Positions 27,853 through 35,548 of a DNA stretch of 64,000 nucleotides are shown piece after piece. The notes under the pieces were generated by a model. That model was not told the origin of the DNA, did no database searches, and saw only the letters and a program-made list of their open reading frames with translations. The stretch is taken from NCBI RefSeq assembly GCF_050876985.1, contig NZ_JBPAPP010000001.1; one strand, written 5' to 3'. Position 1 is the first letter of the stretch. Each line of letters opens with the position of its first letter. Source of the DNA: Halopseudomonas sp002296055 (GTDB lineage: Bacteria; Pseudomonadota; Gammaproteobacteria; Pseudomonadales; Pseudomonadaceae). A program made the position numbers and the translations under genes.

Positions 27853-27868
27853 TGGCACCAAGCGTGCA
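27853..27868 (+). promoter_or_regulatory. Sigma54-like promoter of the guanidine-riboswitch operon
   Basis: TGGCACCAAGCGTGCA has the perfect -24 element TGGCAC and a -12 GC exactly ten bases after the GG. The predicted start is near 27879, about 60 bases before the riboswitch. Sigma54 dependence would tie the operon to nitrogen status. I found no clear NtrC site upstream. Confidence 0.65.
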
Positions 27869-27888
27869 TTAAGCATCAGTGAAACGGG

Positions 27889-27911
27889 ATGAGTCGTCAT
27901 TGACTCATGAC
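27889..27911. promoter_or_regulatory. Inverted repeat between promoter and riboswitch
   Basis: ATGAGTC (27889-27895) and GACTCAT (27902-27908) form a perfect 7-bp inverted repeat with a 6-base spacer, overlapped by a second repeat GTCAT/ATGAC. It could be an operator for a dimeric regulator or a leader hairpin. Confidence 0.4.
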
Positions 27912-27937
27912 GCATCACACACTGGAGTGGTACTTAG

Positions 27938-28037
27938 GCGAACTAGGGTTCCGGCTTGCGCAGCAAGTGTCTGGTCCGAGAGTTTTCCGGCTCTCAAGGA
28001 ATGAGGGCTACACGGCGGGATAAAAGCCCGGGAGACC
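27938..28037 (+). promoter_or_regulatory. Guanidine-I (ykkC) riboswitch
   Basis: The conserved blocks of the ykkC/guanidine-I aptamer appear in order: CTAGGG (27943-27948), CTGGTCCGAGAG (27971-27982), ACACGG (28010-28015), and GGGATAAAAGCCCGGGAGA (28017-28035). The last block has the canonical 3' binding-site sequence of the guanidine-sensing subtype. It lies in the leader of an ABC-transporter and hydrolase operon, a known context for this class. In characterised members, guanidine binding turns expression on. Confidence 0.95.
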
Positions 28038-28068
28038 GTCATGACGACGTTGTCCCCGTGCGCCTTTT
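28029..28068 (+). terminator. Putative riboswitch expression platform hairpin
   Basis: The 3' aptamer strand can instead pair downstream: CGGG (28029-28032) with CCCG (28055-28058), GAC (28034-28036) with GTC (28052-28054), and CGTC (28037-28040) with GACG (28046-28049), leaving one A and two T bulged. TTTT follows at 28065. This hairpin uses bases of the conserved GCCCGGGAGA block, so ligand binding would block it. Confidence 0.5.
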
Positions 28069-28091
28069 CTCACTGTGTAGGAGTTGTACCC

Positions 28092-29099
28092 ATGACCGCC
28101 CCACGCTTCAGCTTTGTCCGCAAGTCCCTGGCCGGCATCAGTCTGGCTGCCGCTGCCGCCCTGTCTCCCGTTGCCGTTCAGGCTGCTGACTCCATGACCA
28201 TCGGTACCGTTGTCTGGGCCGGTTACGGTCCGTTCTATGTTGCCGACAAACTCGATCTGTACGACCAGTTCGGTCTGGATGTCGAACTGCAATTCTTCAA
28301 TGACCCCGCGCTGCTGCCGTCCGCCATGGCCGGCAACGCCGTGGACGGCGCCATGCTCACCTACGACCAGGTAGTTGGCTCGGTGGCCAAGGGTCTGCCG
28401 CACCGCGTGGTCATGCCCATCGACTTCTCCTACGGCGGTGATGCCATCGTCGCCGAGAAATCCATCGCCTCTGTGGCCGACTTCAAAGGCCAGCAGGTGG
28501 GCTTTAACCCACTGTCGCCGTCCGACTTTTTGCTGGCCTACGCGCTGCAAATCAACGGCATGGACGAGAGCGACATTCAGTCCGTCAACATGACCCCCGA
28601 AGGCATTCCCAGCGCCATGGCCTCCGGCAGCCTGCCGATTGGTGTGACCTACGAGCCGAACGTGTCGCAGATCCTCGCCATGGGCGGCGGCGACAAATTC
28701 CACGTGGTGTATTCCTCCAAGGATGCTCCGGGCCTGATCACCGACGTGCTGGCCTTCAGCGAAGAGCAGATTGAGGAAAACCCGGAAGCCATCACCGCGA
28801 TGATCAAGGGCTATCAGGCCGGTCTGGAATACATGCAGGCGCACCCGGAAGAAAGCGCCGAGATCATTGGCAAGGTGCTAGGCGTGAGCGGTGCCGAGGC
28901 GCTGGAGCAGATGGAAGGCGTCTACAACATCCCGCTGTCCGAGATGGGCCAGAACTTTGTTGAGTCCACTGAAACCACCTCCTTTTACGGCAGTGGTGCG
29001 GTGATTGCCGACCTGCTGCTGAAGAACAAGCAGATCCCGGCGATCCCGGATTTTGCCGACACCTTCGATGCCAGCTTCGTCAACGAACTGACCAAGTAA
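28092..29099 (+). CDS. ABC transporter substrate-binding protein (NMT1/SsuA/TauA-like)
   Basis: This 335-residue periplasmic protein has a signal peptide (about 1-32, AAAAALSPVAVQA then ADSMTIG). Its fold is the NitT/TauT type, with motifs such as GYGPFYVADKLDLYDQFGLDVEL and ALLPSAMAGNAVDGAM. It would capture the operon's substrate for the permease and ATPase encoded at the operon end. I chose ATG 28092 because it begins the signal peptide and follows GTAGGAG; the ATG at 28041 lies within the predicted riboswitch hairpin. It is the first gene behind the guanidine-I riboswitch, so the ligand is likely a guanidine compound. Confidence 0.9.
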   Translation: MTAPRFSFVRKSLAGISLAAAAALSPVAVQAADSMTIGTVVWAGYGPFYVADKLDLYDQFGLDVELQFFNDPALLPSAMAGNAVDGAMLTYDQVVGSVAKGLPHRVVMPIDFSYGGDAIVAEKSIASVADFKGQQVGFNPLSPSDFLLAYALQINGMDESDIQSVNMTPEGIPSAMASGSLPIGVTYEPNVSQILAMGGGDKFHVVYSSKDAPGLITDVLAFSEEQIEENPEAITAMIKGYQAGLEYMQAHPEESAEIIGKVLGVSGAEALEQMEGVYNIPLSEMGQNFVESTETTSFYGSGAVIADLLLKNKQIPAIPDFADTFDASFVNELTK

Positions 29100-29105
29100 G
29101 ACTAG

Positions 29106-29128
29106 GGGCAGGCGCATTGCGCCTGCCC
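29106..29128 (+). other. Intercistronic hairpin
   Basis: A perfect 10-bp stem, GGGCAGGCGC (29106-29115) and GCGCCTGCCC (29119-29128), has an ATT loop and no T run. It sits just after the binding-protein gene, where such hairpins protect the upstream mRNA and give the abundant binding protein higher expression than later genes. Confidence 0.7.
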
Positions 29129-29151
29129 TGATCCGGACTTGCGGAGGAATC

Positions 29152-30177
29152 ATGTCCACGTCCAAACCACTTTACCGTTATGCCGATGGCCGGGTCTGGA
29201 ACAGCCTGGCGATTGGTTACAGCGTTGGCGGCTACCTGATTGGTATCGGCCTGCTGCTGACCTCGTTCTGGCTGGCCAAGCTGGGCGGGCTGCTGTTGCT
29301 GGCGCACGCGATGATCATCGGCGCCTACCTGATTCACGAATTTGCCCATGGCACCATTTTCAGCAAGCCTGCGCACAACGCGCTGGCCGGCGAGGTGTTC
29401 AGCTGGATGACCGGCGGCTGCTACGCCGACTTTCAGGACCTGCGCCGCAAGCACATGCGCCATCACGTCGACCGTGCCGACGTCATCACCTTCGACAGCA
29501 AGGTGTTTATCAACAGCCTGCCGAGCTGGGTGCGCAAGCTGATTCTGGCCCTCGAATGGGCGTATATCCCGGCGGTCGAGCTGATCATGCACTTTTACGT
29601 GGTGCTGCTGCCGTTTATCAGCAAGAGCGAGAAACACCGTGCCCGTCGCGGCAAGGTGCTGACCGTACTGCTGATCCGCACGGCGCTGTTTGCGGTACTT
29701 GGCTGGTTGTCGTTCAGCGCGCTGGTGCTCTACTGCGTTGCCTGGCTGATCATGGTCACGGTGCTGCGTTTTGCCGATGCCTATCAGCACACGTATGACG
29801 CCTTCGCCGTGCTGGAAGAAGACGGCAAGATCCCGGCCGACAAGCTGCGTGACCGCGCTTATGAGCAGCTCAACACCTTCAGCAACGTGGTGTCGCTGCG
29901 CTGGCCGTCGCTCAACCTGCTGCTGCTCAACTTTGCCTATCACAACGCCCACCACGAGAAGCCGGTGGCGCCCTGGTATCGCCTGCCCAAGTTGCACGAA
30001 GAGCTGTACGGCGACGCTTACCGCCAGGTGGTGCCGATGAGTGAACTGCTCAGCAGCTTCCACCGTCATCGCGTGCGCCGGGTGCTGAGCGATGACTACG
30101 GCGTGTTCGTCGATGGCCCCAAACGTGCCGAGAATTTTTACGGTGCGGTGGGCGTGTCCTTCCTGACGGCGGTGTGA
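29152..30177 (+). CDS. Fatty-acid-desaturase-like membrane diiron oxygenase
   Basis: This 341-residue integral membrane protein has the three histidine boxes of the FA_desaturase/AlkB superfamily: HEFAH (62-66), HMRHH (101-105) and HNAHH (264-268). An extra QH at 212-213 may supply a further ligand. Hydrophobic helices lie at about 22-60 and 135-205. These nonheme diiron enzymes hydroxylate or desaturate with O2. GGAGG precedes the ATG. Its place between a substrate-binding protein and two SDR genes suggests that it performs the first oxidation of the imported compound, not lipid desaturation. The substrate is unknown. Confidence 0.85.
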   Translation: MSTSKPLYRYADGRVWNSLAIGYSVGGYLIGIGLLLTSFWLAKLGGLLLLAHAMIIGAYLIHEFAHGTIFSKPAHNALAGEVFSWMTGGCYADFQDLRRKHMRHHVDRADVITFDSKVFINSLPSWVRKLILALEWAYIPAVELIMHFYVVLLPFISKSEKHRARRGKVLTVLLIRTALFAVLGWLSFSALVLYCVAWLIMVTVLRFADAYQHTYDAFAVLEEDGKIPADKLRDRAYEQLNTFSNVVSLRWPSLNLLLLNFAYHNAHHEKPVAPWYRLPKLHEELYGDAYRQVVPMSELLSSFHRHRVRRVLSDDYGVFVDGPKRAENFYGAVGVSFLTAV

Positions 30178-30179
30178 GC

Positions 30180-30965
30180 ATGCAGACACTGGACTATCAG
30201 GGCCGCACCGTGGTGATTACCGGCGCCGCCAGTGGCATCGGTCTGGGCCTGGCGCAGGCCTTTGCTGAACAGGGCGCGCGGCTGGAGCTGGTCGACCGCA
30301 ATGCGCAGGCGCTGGCGGCGGTCGTTGAGCAACTGTCGGCGCTAACGCAGGTGCACGGCCGGGTGCTGGATCTGAACGATGATGCGGCGGTGGTCGACTA
30401 CGCCAGTCAGCTGCGCCAGCGCCAGGCACAGGTGGATGTGCTGATCAACAACGCCGGCATGGAACAGCCGACGCCGTTGCAGGATGCCGCCGCCGATGCC
30501 AACGAGCGCTGGCAGCTGCAGCTCGATAACAACGTGGTGTCGATGCTGCGCCTCACTCGCGCGCTGCTGCCACTGCTCGGCAAGGGCAGCAGCGTGATTA
30601 ATCAGTCCTCAATCTGGGGGCTGAGCGCGGTGGCCGGATTTTCCGCCTACGTCGCCAGCAAGCACGCGGTGATCGGCCTGACCCGTTCACTGGCCTGGGA
30701 ACTGGGCGCGCAGGGCATTCGCGTCAACGCGGTCTGCCCCGGCTGGGTCGGCACCGACGCGGCCATGGCGTCCCTGCGCAACATGGCGCAGGGCAGCGGC
30801 CGCAGCGAGGCCGAGGAGCTGGAACACATCCTCGCCGCCCAAGCGATTCCCGAACTGCTTACCCCGGCCGACCTGGCCGGTACTTTTCTGTTTCTCGGCG
30901 CGCCGGCCTCGGCCGCCATTACCGGGCAGGCCATTGTGGTCAGTCGCGGGGAGGTCATGCATTGA
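30180..30965 (+). CDS. SDR-family oxidoreductase 1
   Basis: This is a short-chain dehydrogenase of about 261 residues with the NAD(P)-binding motif TGAASGIG, the NNAG motif, the catalytic Ser in NQSSIWG and the YVASK active site. An acidic Asp at the end of the second strand (LVDRN) favours NAD+. The start is either GTG 30174, which overlaps the previous stop, or ATG 30180; I give the ATG. Its stop overlaps the next SDR gene. It probably oxidises a hydroxylated intermediate made by the upstream diiron enzyme. Confidence 0.88.
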   Translation: MQTLDYQGRTVVITGAASGIGLGLAQAFAEQGARLELVDRNAQALAAVVEQLSALTQVHGRVLDLNDDAAVVDYASQLRQRQAQVDVLINNAGMEQPTPLQDAAADANERWQLQLDNNVVSMLRLTRALLPLLGKGSSVINQSSIWGLSAVAGFSAYVASKHAVIGLTRSLAWELGAQGIRVNAVCPGWVGTDAAMASLRNMAQGSGRSEAEELEHILAAQAIPELLTPADLAGTFLFLGAPASAAITGQAIVVSRGEVMH

Positions 30966-31720
30966 TGTTGAAGGTTGATTTGTCGGGCCAGCGCATTCTG
31001 GTCACCGGCGCCGCGACCGGTATTGGCCGCGCCTGTGCGCTGATGCTCGCAGGCCAGGGCGCCGAGGTGTGGATCAACCACCTCGGGCAGGCCGGTGCCA
31101 GCGCTGATCTGGTTGAGCAGATTCGCACGGCCGGTGGCCAGGCGGTGGCGATTGAGGCGGATGTCAGCGACCCGGACGCAGTCGAGGAAATGTTCGCCTG
31201 CATCACCGCCACCGGCCCGCTGCACGGCCTGGTCAACAACGCCGGGATTATTCAGGAGCAGTCCTTTCTGGACACCTCGGAAGAGGATTGGCGACGGATC
31301 ATGGCGGTCGATCTGGATGGCGTCTATCGCTGCTGCCGCTGCGCGCTGGAAAGCATGAGCGGCGCGGGCCGTGGCGCGATCGTCAATATCGCCTCCGAGC
31401 TGGGTCAGCTGGGGCGCGAAAACTACGTGGCCTACTGCACCGCCAAGGCGGGTGTGATTGGTATGACCAAGGCGTTGGCGCGCGAGTTTGCGCCGCAGAT
31501 TCGCATCAACGCGGTAGCCCCCGGCCCGGTGGAAACCGCGATGGTGTCGCTGGAGCACATGAGCGAGGAGTGGATTGCCAAGGAGCTGGCCATCCCGGCG
31601 GCGCGCCTTGGTCAGCCCGAAGAGATTGCGGCAGCGGTGTGCTTTTTGTTGTCGCCGGCGGCGAGCTTTTTCACCGGACAGACACTGGGCGCCAATGGTG
31701 GTGCCTGGATGGGTAGCTGA
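30965..31720 (+). CDS. SDR-family oxidoreductase 2
   Basis: This 251-residue classical short-chain dehydrogenase has TGAATGIG, NNAG, the catalytic Ser in VNIASELG and the active site YCTAK. It resembles 3-oxoacyl-ACP reductase/glucose dehydrogenase-type SDRs, but such names are not reliable. The ATG at 30965 overlaps the stop of the first SDR. Two adjacent, dissimilar SDRs suggest two consecutive dehydrogenations or one heteromeric enzyme. Confidence 0.88.
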   Translation: MLKVDLSGQRILVTGAATGIGRACALMLAGQGAEVWINHLGQAGASADLVEQIRTAGGQAVAIEADVSDPDAVEEMFACITATGPLHGLVNNAGIIQEQSFLDTSEEDWRRIMAVDLDGVYRCCRCALESMSGAGRGAIVNIASELGQLGRENYVAYCTAKAGVIGMTKALAREFAPQIRINAVAPGPVETAMVSLEHMSEEWIAKELAIPAARLGQPEEIAAAVCFLLSPAASFFTGQTLGANGGAWMGS

Positions 31721-31751
31721 GCGCTGCCCTGCCAATTCAAGAGGAATGCCC

Positions 31752-32522
31752 ATGACAAGCGTACATATGGATCAGATCAGCTGGGTCGAATACCAGCAGC
31801 GTGTTGAACACGGCGCCGTGGTGTTTCTGCCCTGCGGCGCGACCGAACAGCACGGCCCGCATCTGCCGCTGGGCACCGATGCCCTGCTGTCGACCGCGCT
31901 GAGCGCCGATGTGGCGGCGCAGATTGGCGGCATCGTCGCCCCGGCGCTGGCCTACGGCTACAAGTCGCAGCCCAAGTGCGGCGGTGGCCAGCATTTTTGC
32001 GGCACTACCAGCCTCGACGGCGCGACCCTGATTGCACTGGTGCAGGACGCGGTGCGCGAGTTTGCCCGCCACGGCGTCAAGCGTCTGGTGCTGGTGCTGG
32101 GGCATTACGAGAACACCTGGTTTGTCACCGAGGGTATTCAACTGGCGCTGCGTGAACTCGGGCCCGGCTGCGAGCTGGAAGTCATGCGTCTGGAGCATTG
32201 GGACTTCTGCCGCGAAGACACGCTGGAAGATATCTTCCCCGATGGCTTCCCCGGCTTTGCGCTGGAGCACGCGGCGGTGATCGAAACCTCGCTGATGCTG
32301 CATTACCTGCCGCATCTGGTCAGCCTCGACAAAATTCCCAACGACCCGCCGGCGGACTTTCCGCCCTATGACATGTACCCGACCCGCACCGAGTGGGTGC
32401 CGCCGTCCGGGGTGCTGTCTTCGGCGCTGGGCTCGACCGCCGAGAAGGGCGCGCGCATGGCGGACGACATCGCCACCGGCATCACCGCCGCCGTCCGCCA
32501 CGAATTCAAGCTGGAGGCCTGA
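31752..32522 (+). CDS. Creatininase (creatinine amidohydrolase) family protein
   Basis: This 256-residue protein is strikingly like Pseudomonas putida creatininase as I recall it: YGYKSQPKCGGGQHF, TTSLDGATL, LGHYEN and EHAAVIETSLML. The dinuclear-metal ligands are kept: Glu32, His34 and Asp43 (TEQHGPHLPLGTD), His118 and Glu120 (GHYE). The catalytic His173 (LEHAA) and lid Trp150 (HWDF) are present, but the second lid Trp (174 in P. putida) appears as Phe169. It should open a creatinine-like cyclic guanidine or related lactam; the lid change leaves room for another substrate. GAGGA precedes the ATG. No creatinase gene is in the window. Confidence 0.88.
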   Translation: MTSVHMDQISWVEYQQRVEHGAVVFLPCGATEQHGPHLPLGTDALLSTALSADVAAQIGGIVAPALAYGYKSQPKCGGGQHFCGTTSLDGATLIALVQDAVREFARHGVKRLVLVLGHYENTWFVTEGIQLALRELGPGCELEVMRLEHWDFCREDTLEDIFPDGFPGFALEHAAVIETSLMLHYLPHLVSLDKIPNDPPADFPPYDMYPTRTEWVPPSGVLSSALGSTAEKGARMADDIATGITAAVRHEFKLEA

Positions 32523-32523
32523 G

Positions 32524-33171
32524 ATGCTGCCGCTGCTGCCATCGCGTACCGCCTTGCTGTTGATCGACATGCAGCGCGACTTCTGCGCCCCCGGCGGTTA
32601 TGCCGATCAGGCCGGGCTGGATATCCAGTGCCTGCGCGCGCCGATCCCGGCCCAGCAGCGCCTGCTGGCCGCAGCGCGGGCGACGGGCATGCTGGTGGTG
32701 CACACCCGTGAAGGGCACCGCACGGATTTGTCTGACCTGCCTGACTGGAAGCGCATTCGCGCCGAGCGCAGCGGCGCGCCGATTGGTGCAGCAGGCCCGC
32801 TGGGGCGCTTGCTGGTGCGTGGTGAGTACGGCCACGACCTGATCGACGAACTGCAGCCGCAAGTCGGGGAGCCGGTGATCGACAAGCCCGGCTACTGCGC
32901 CTTTGCCGCCACCGATCTGGAACTGATCCTGCGCACGCGCAGCATCGACAGTCTGATCATCACCGGGGTGACCACCGAGGTGTGCGTCAGCTCTACCTTG
33001 CGCAGCGCCATCGATCGCGGCTTCAACTGCCTGACCGTGAGTGACGCCTGCGCCTCCGCGCACCCCGAGCTGCATGCGGCGGCGCTGGCGATGATCAACG
33101 TGGAAGGCGGCATCTTCGGCGAGGTGTGCGACAGCGCAGCGCTGCTCAGCGCCCTGCGGGAGGCGGCATGA
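32524..33171 (+). CDS. Isochorismatase-fold cysteine amidohydrolase (biuret/guanylurea hydrolase-like)
   Basis: This 215-residue protein has the cysteine-hydrolase triad Asp15 (LIDMQRDF), Lys121 (VIDKPG) and Cys154 (TEVCVSS). Segments such as VVHTREGHR, GRLLVRGEYGHDLI and ATDLELILRTRSIDSLIITGVTT resemble biuret hydrolase and the related guanylurea hydrolase and N-carbamoylsarcosine amidase group more than true isochorismatases. It likely cleaves a carbamoyl or ureido amide. It starts two bases after the creatininase stop, and its own stop overlaps the next gene. Confidence 0.85.
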   Translation: MLPLLPSRTALLLIDMQRDFCAPGGYADQAGLDIQCLRAPIPAQQRLLAAARATGMLVVHTREGHRTDLSDLPDWKRIRAERSGAPIGAAGPLGRLLVRGEYGHDLIDELQPQVGEPVIDKPGYCAFAATDLELILRTRSIDSLIITGVTTEVCVSSTLRSAIDRGFNCLTVSDACASAHPELHAAALAMINVEGGIFGEVCDSAALLSALREAA

Positions 33172-33950
33172 CCCAGGTACAGAAACTCTGGCCGCTGTTG
33201 ACCGCCACTCACCATTACGACAAGTCGATCTCGACCCGTGGCCGTGGCCACGGGGTGCAGATCGAGGCGCCGATTCTGGCTTTTTTGATCGAGACCAAAC
33301 AGGGGCGGGTGCTGTTCGACGTCGGCTGCGACTACAACAAGCTGACTGATCCTGCGCTGCGCGCGCGGTGGTACGACCCGGTGGAATTTCCCATGGGGCC
33401 GCCGCAGATGAGCGAAGAGCAGCGTCTCGAAGCCCATCTGGCGAAGCTCGGGCTGACCTGCAACGACATCGACATGGTGTTTCTCAGCCACCTGCACTTT
33501 GATCACGCCGGTGGCCTGTGCGACGTCTGCGGCGCGGAAGTACATGTGCACGAAGACGAACTGCAGGCCGCCCGCGAGCCGGCTGATGACGCCTACTTTG
33601 CCGATGACTTTGCCGGCAATGTGCGCTGGCGCCTGCAGCAGGACGAGTACGACCTGCTGCCCGGCCTGCGGGCCATCAACACGCCGGGCCACACCGCCGG
33701 GCACATGTCATTGATGATCGAGTTGCCGACCGGCGCGCCGGTGATCCTCACCGGTGATGCCGCCGATCTGACCGAAAATCTTGATGACGAAATCGCCCCC
33801 GGCCTGTGTTGGCGCGACCGTGAAGATATGGCGCTGGACAGCATTCGTAAGCTCAAGCGCATTGCCGCTGAGACCGGTGCCGAACTCTGGCCCAACCACG
33901 ACATGGCGTTCTGGCGCACCCTCAAACGTTTCCCGGAGTACCACGCATGA
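33168..33950 (+). CDS. Metallo-beta-lactamase-fold hydrolase (AHL-lactonase-like)
   Basis: This 260-residue protein has the zinc-binding motif HLHFDHAGG (His108, His110, Asp112, His113), a later His in NTPGHTAGHM and Asp in LTGDAAD. It matches the AttM/AiiA-like group called N-acyl homoserine lactonase family; in this operon a lactone or lactam intermediate of a catabolic route is a better guess than quorum-sensing signals. The ATG at 33168 overlaps the stop of the amidohydrolase gene, and its stop overlaps the next gene. Confidence 0.87.
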   Translation: MTQVQKLWPLLTATHHYDKSISTRGRGHGVQIEAPILAFLIETKQGRVLFDVGCDYNKLTDPALRARWYDPVEFPMGPPQMSEEQRLEAHLAKLGLTCNDIDMVFLSHLHFDHAGGLCDVCGAEVHVHEDELQAAREPADDAYFADDFAGNVRWRLQQDEYDLLPGLRAINTPGHTAGHMSLMIELPTGAPVILTGDAADLTENLDDEIAPGLCWRDREDMALDSIRKLKRIAAETGAELWPNHDMAFWRTLKRFPEYHA

Positions 33951-34705
33951 AAGCGGTTCCCGAGGCTTACCACGGCGTCTGGCAGCGTACGCTGCTGCGC
34001 TTGTCGGACGGCACCGAAGATACGACCACCCGGGTGTTCTGGCTGCAGAGTGCGCATCTGCATGCAGACCTGCGCATTCCTGATCCTGCGCCAAAGCTGC
34101 CGTTTGAGCGTGCAGCCCAGGCGGGGTTTGCCGGGCTGACCGAAGCCAGCCTTGGCCGCTGCCAGTGGCACCGCATCATCGATTTTCATCCCGACAGCGG
34201 CACCGACATCGGCAATATGCAGTTTGTCAGCAGTGATGAGGTACACGAGACCGCGCTTGACGACAGCTATCTGGAAATCTGGCAGCGGCTGCCAGCGTCG
34301 CGTGGCCCGGTCGCCGAGTTATGGCTGCAGAGCGCTGATGGCTCCGGCCGCCAGGCCTGTTTGCTGCGCGCTGGTGATTACTTCTTCTTTGCCGCTGACC
34401 GCCCGCAGCGCTTGGCGCCGGGCCGCTCCCTGCTCACTTATCTGCAGCACGAGAACGCGGGCAATGCCGAACATCTGCTCGGCTGTGAGCTTACCTTTGG
34501 CCGTATCAGCGGTGCCGAGCGGCCTTGGCAGATTCTGTTCAGCACCTTGCCGGCGGCCAGCGGCAGTCTGTTTTCCGTCCCTGCCGACGCGGCGCACTGG
34601 GACGTCTTGCCGGTCGCCTGGCTGGGTGTTCACGCCCCCGAGCTTGGCTGGCGTCCGGCGCCCTTACCTAGTTTGCAGCCCCTGACCGAGGAGACACTGG
34701 TATGA
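33947..34705 (+). CDS. Uncharacterised protein of the guanidine operon
   Basis: This 252-residue soluble protein has no signal peptide or membrane helix. It opens with GVWQRTLLRLSDGTEDTTTRV and FWLQSAHLHADLRIP, and is rich in Trp and beta-strand-like segments, reminiscent of calycin/HRI1-like proteins, though I am not sure of that. No catalytic motif is evident. It overlaps both neighbours by four bases (ATGA on each side), so it is an integral part of the operon and perhaps binds a pathway intermediate or is a novel enzyme. Confidence 0.75.
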   Translation: MKAVPEAYHGVWQRTLLRLSDGTEDTTTRVFWLQSAHLHADLRIPDPAPKLPFERAAQAGFAGLTEASLGRCQWHRIIDFHPDSGTDIGNMQFVSSDEVHETALDDSYLEIWQRLPASRGPVAELWLQSADGSGRQACLLRAGDYFFFAADRPQRLAPGRSLLTYLQHENAGNAEHLLGCELTFGRISGAERPWQILFSTLPAASGSLFSVPADAAHWDVLPVAWLGVHAPELGWRPAPLPSLQPLTEETLV

Positions 34706-35544
34706 ATGCACCAGCCCCCGTACCTGAAAGCCGCGCGGCTGAGGCCACGCGCAAGCCGCGCTCGCGCTGGTGGGCCGTGCGCGGCAACCTGTCGCCCCGC
34801 ACCAGCGCTCTGTTGACGGCCTTTGGCCTGTCAGCGCCCTTTTTCATCTGGTGGCTGTATAGCGCCCTTGGCCTCAATGACCCGCTGTTCATGCCGGGCC
34901 CCGGCGCAGTGCTGGAGCGCGTGGTCAGCTGGTGGCAGGAGGAGGGCCTGTGGGATGACATCTGGATTAGCGTCTACCGGGTGATGGCGGGCTTTGTGCT
35001 ATCGGCGATGATTGCCCTGCCGCTGGGGCTGTACCTGGGCACCTACAAGCCGGTGCAGGCGACACTGGAGCCGCTGATCGACTTTATCCGTTACATGCCG
35101 GCGGTGGCCTTTATTCCGCTGGTCATGCTCTGGGTAGGGATTGGCGAGGGCTCGAAGATCCTGATCATCTTTATCGGCACCTTCTTTCAGATGGTGCTGA
35201 TGGCGGCTGAAGACATTCGCCGTGTGCCGATGGCGCAGATTGAAGCGGCGCAGACCATGGGCGCCTCGCGCAGCGAGATTATCCGTCTGGTGGTGTTGCC
35301 CTCGGCGCGCCCGGCGCTGCTCGACACCTTGCGCATTACCTGCGGCTGGGCCTGGACCTATCTGGTGGTGGCCGAACTGGTGGCCTCCAACTCGGGGTTG
35401 GGCTACGCCATCCTGCGCGCCCAGCGCTACATGCACACCGACAAGATTTTCGCCGGCATCCTGCTGATCGGCCTCATCGGTCTGCTGACCGACCAGGCGT
35501 TCCGCTGGCTCGGTCGCCGCGCCTTCCACTGGCAGAAGAGGTAA
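34702..35544 (+). CDS. ABC transporter permease (SsuC/TauC-like)
   Basis: This 280-residue inner-membrane permease of the NitT/TauT type has about six hydrophobic helices, and the EAA loop is recognisable in EAAQTMGASRSEIIRLVVLPSA. It forms the channel for the operon's substrate, with the binding protein at 28092 and the ATPase downstream. Its start overlaps the previous gene by four bases. Confidence 0.92.
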   Translation: MNAPAPVPESRAAEATRKPRSRWWAVRGNLSPRTSALLTAFGLSAPFFIWWLYSALGLNDPLFMPGPGAVLERVVSWWQEEGLWDDIWISVYRVMAGFVLSAMIALPLGLYLGTYKPVQATLEPLIDFIRYMPAVAFIPLVMLWVGIGEGSKILIIFIGTFFQMVLMAAEDIRRVPMAQIEAAQTMGASRSEIIRLVVLPSARPALLDTLRITCGWAWTYLVVAELVASNSGLGYAILRAQRYMHTDKIFAGILLIGLIGLLTDQAFRWLGRRAFHWQKR

Positions 35545-35548
35545 GCCC

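Noticed and set aside
26490..27869. 459-codon minus-strand frame across the glutaredoxin, ferritin-like and YjbQ genes
   Set aside because: It spans three genes on the other strand that have ribosome binding sites and family motifs; the frame itself has none.
33168..33950. Quorum-quenching AHL lactonase
   Set aside because: The name follows only from the MBL subgroup; its place inside a guanidine-regulated catabolic operon makes a pathway lactone or lactam more likely.
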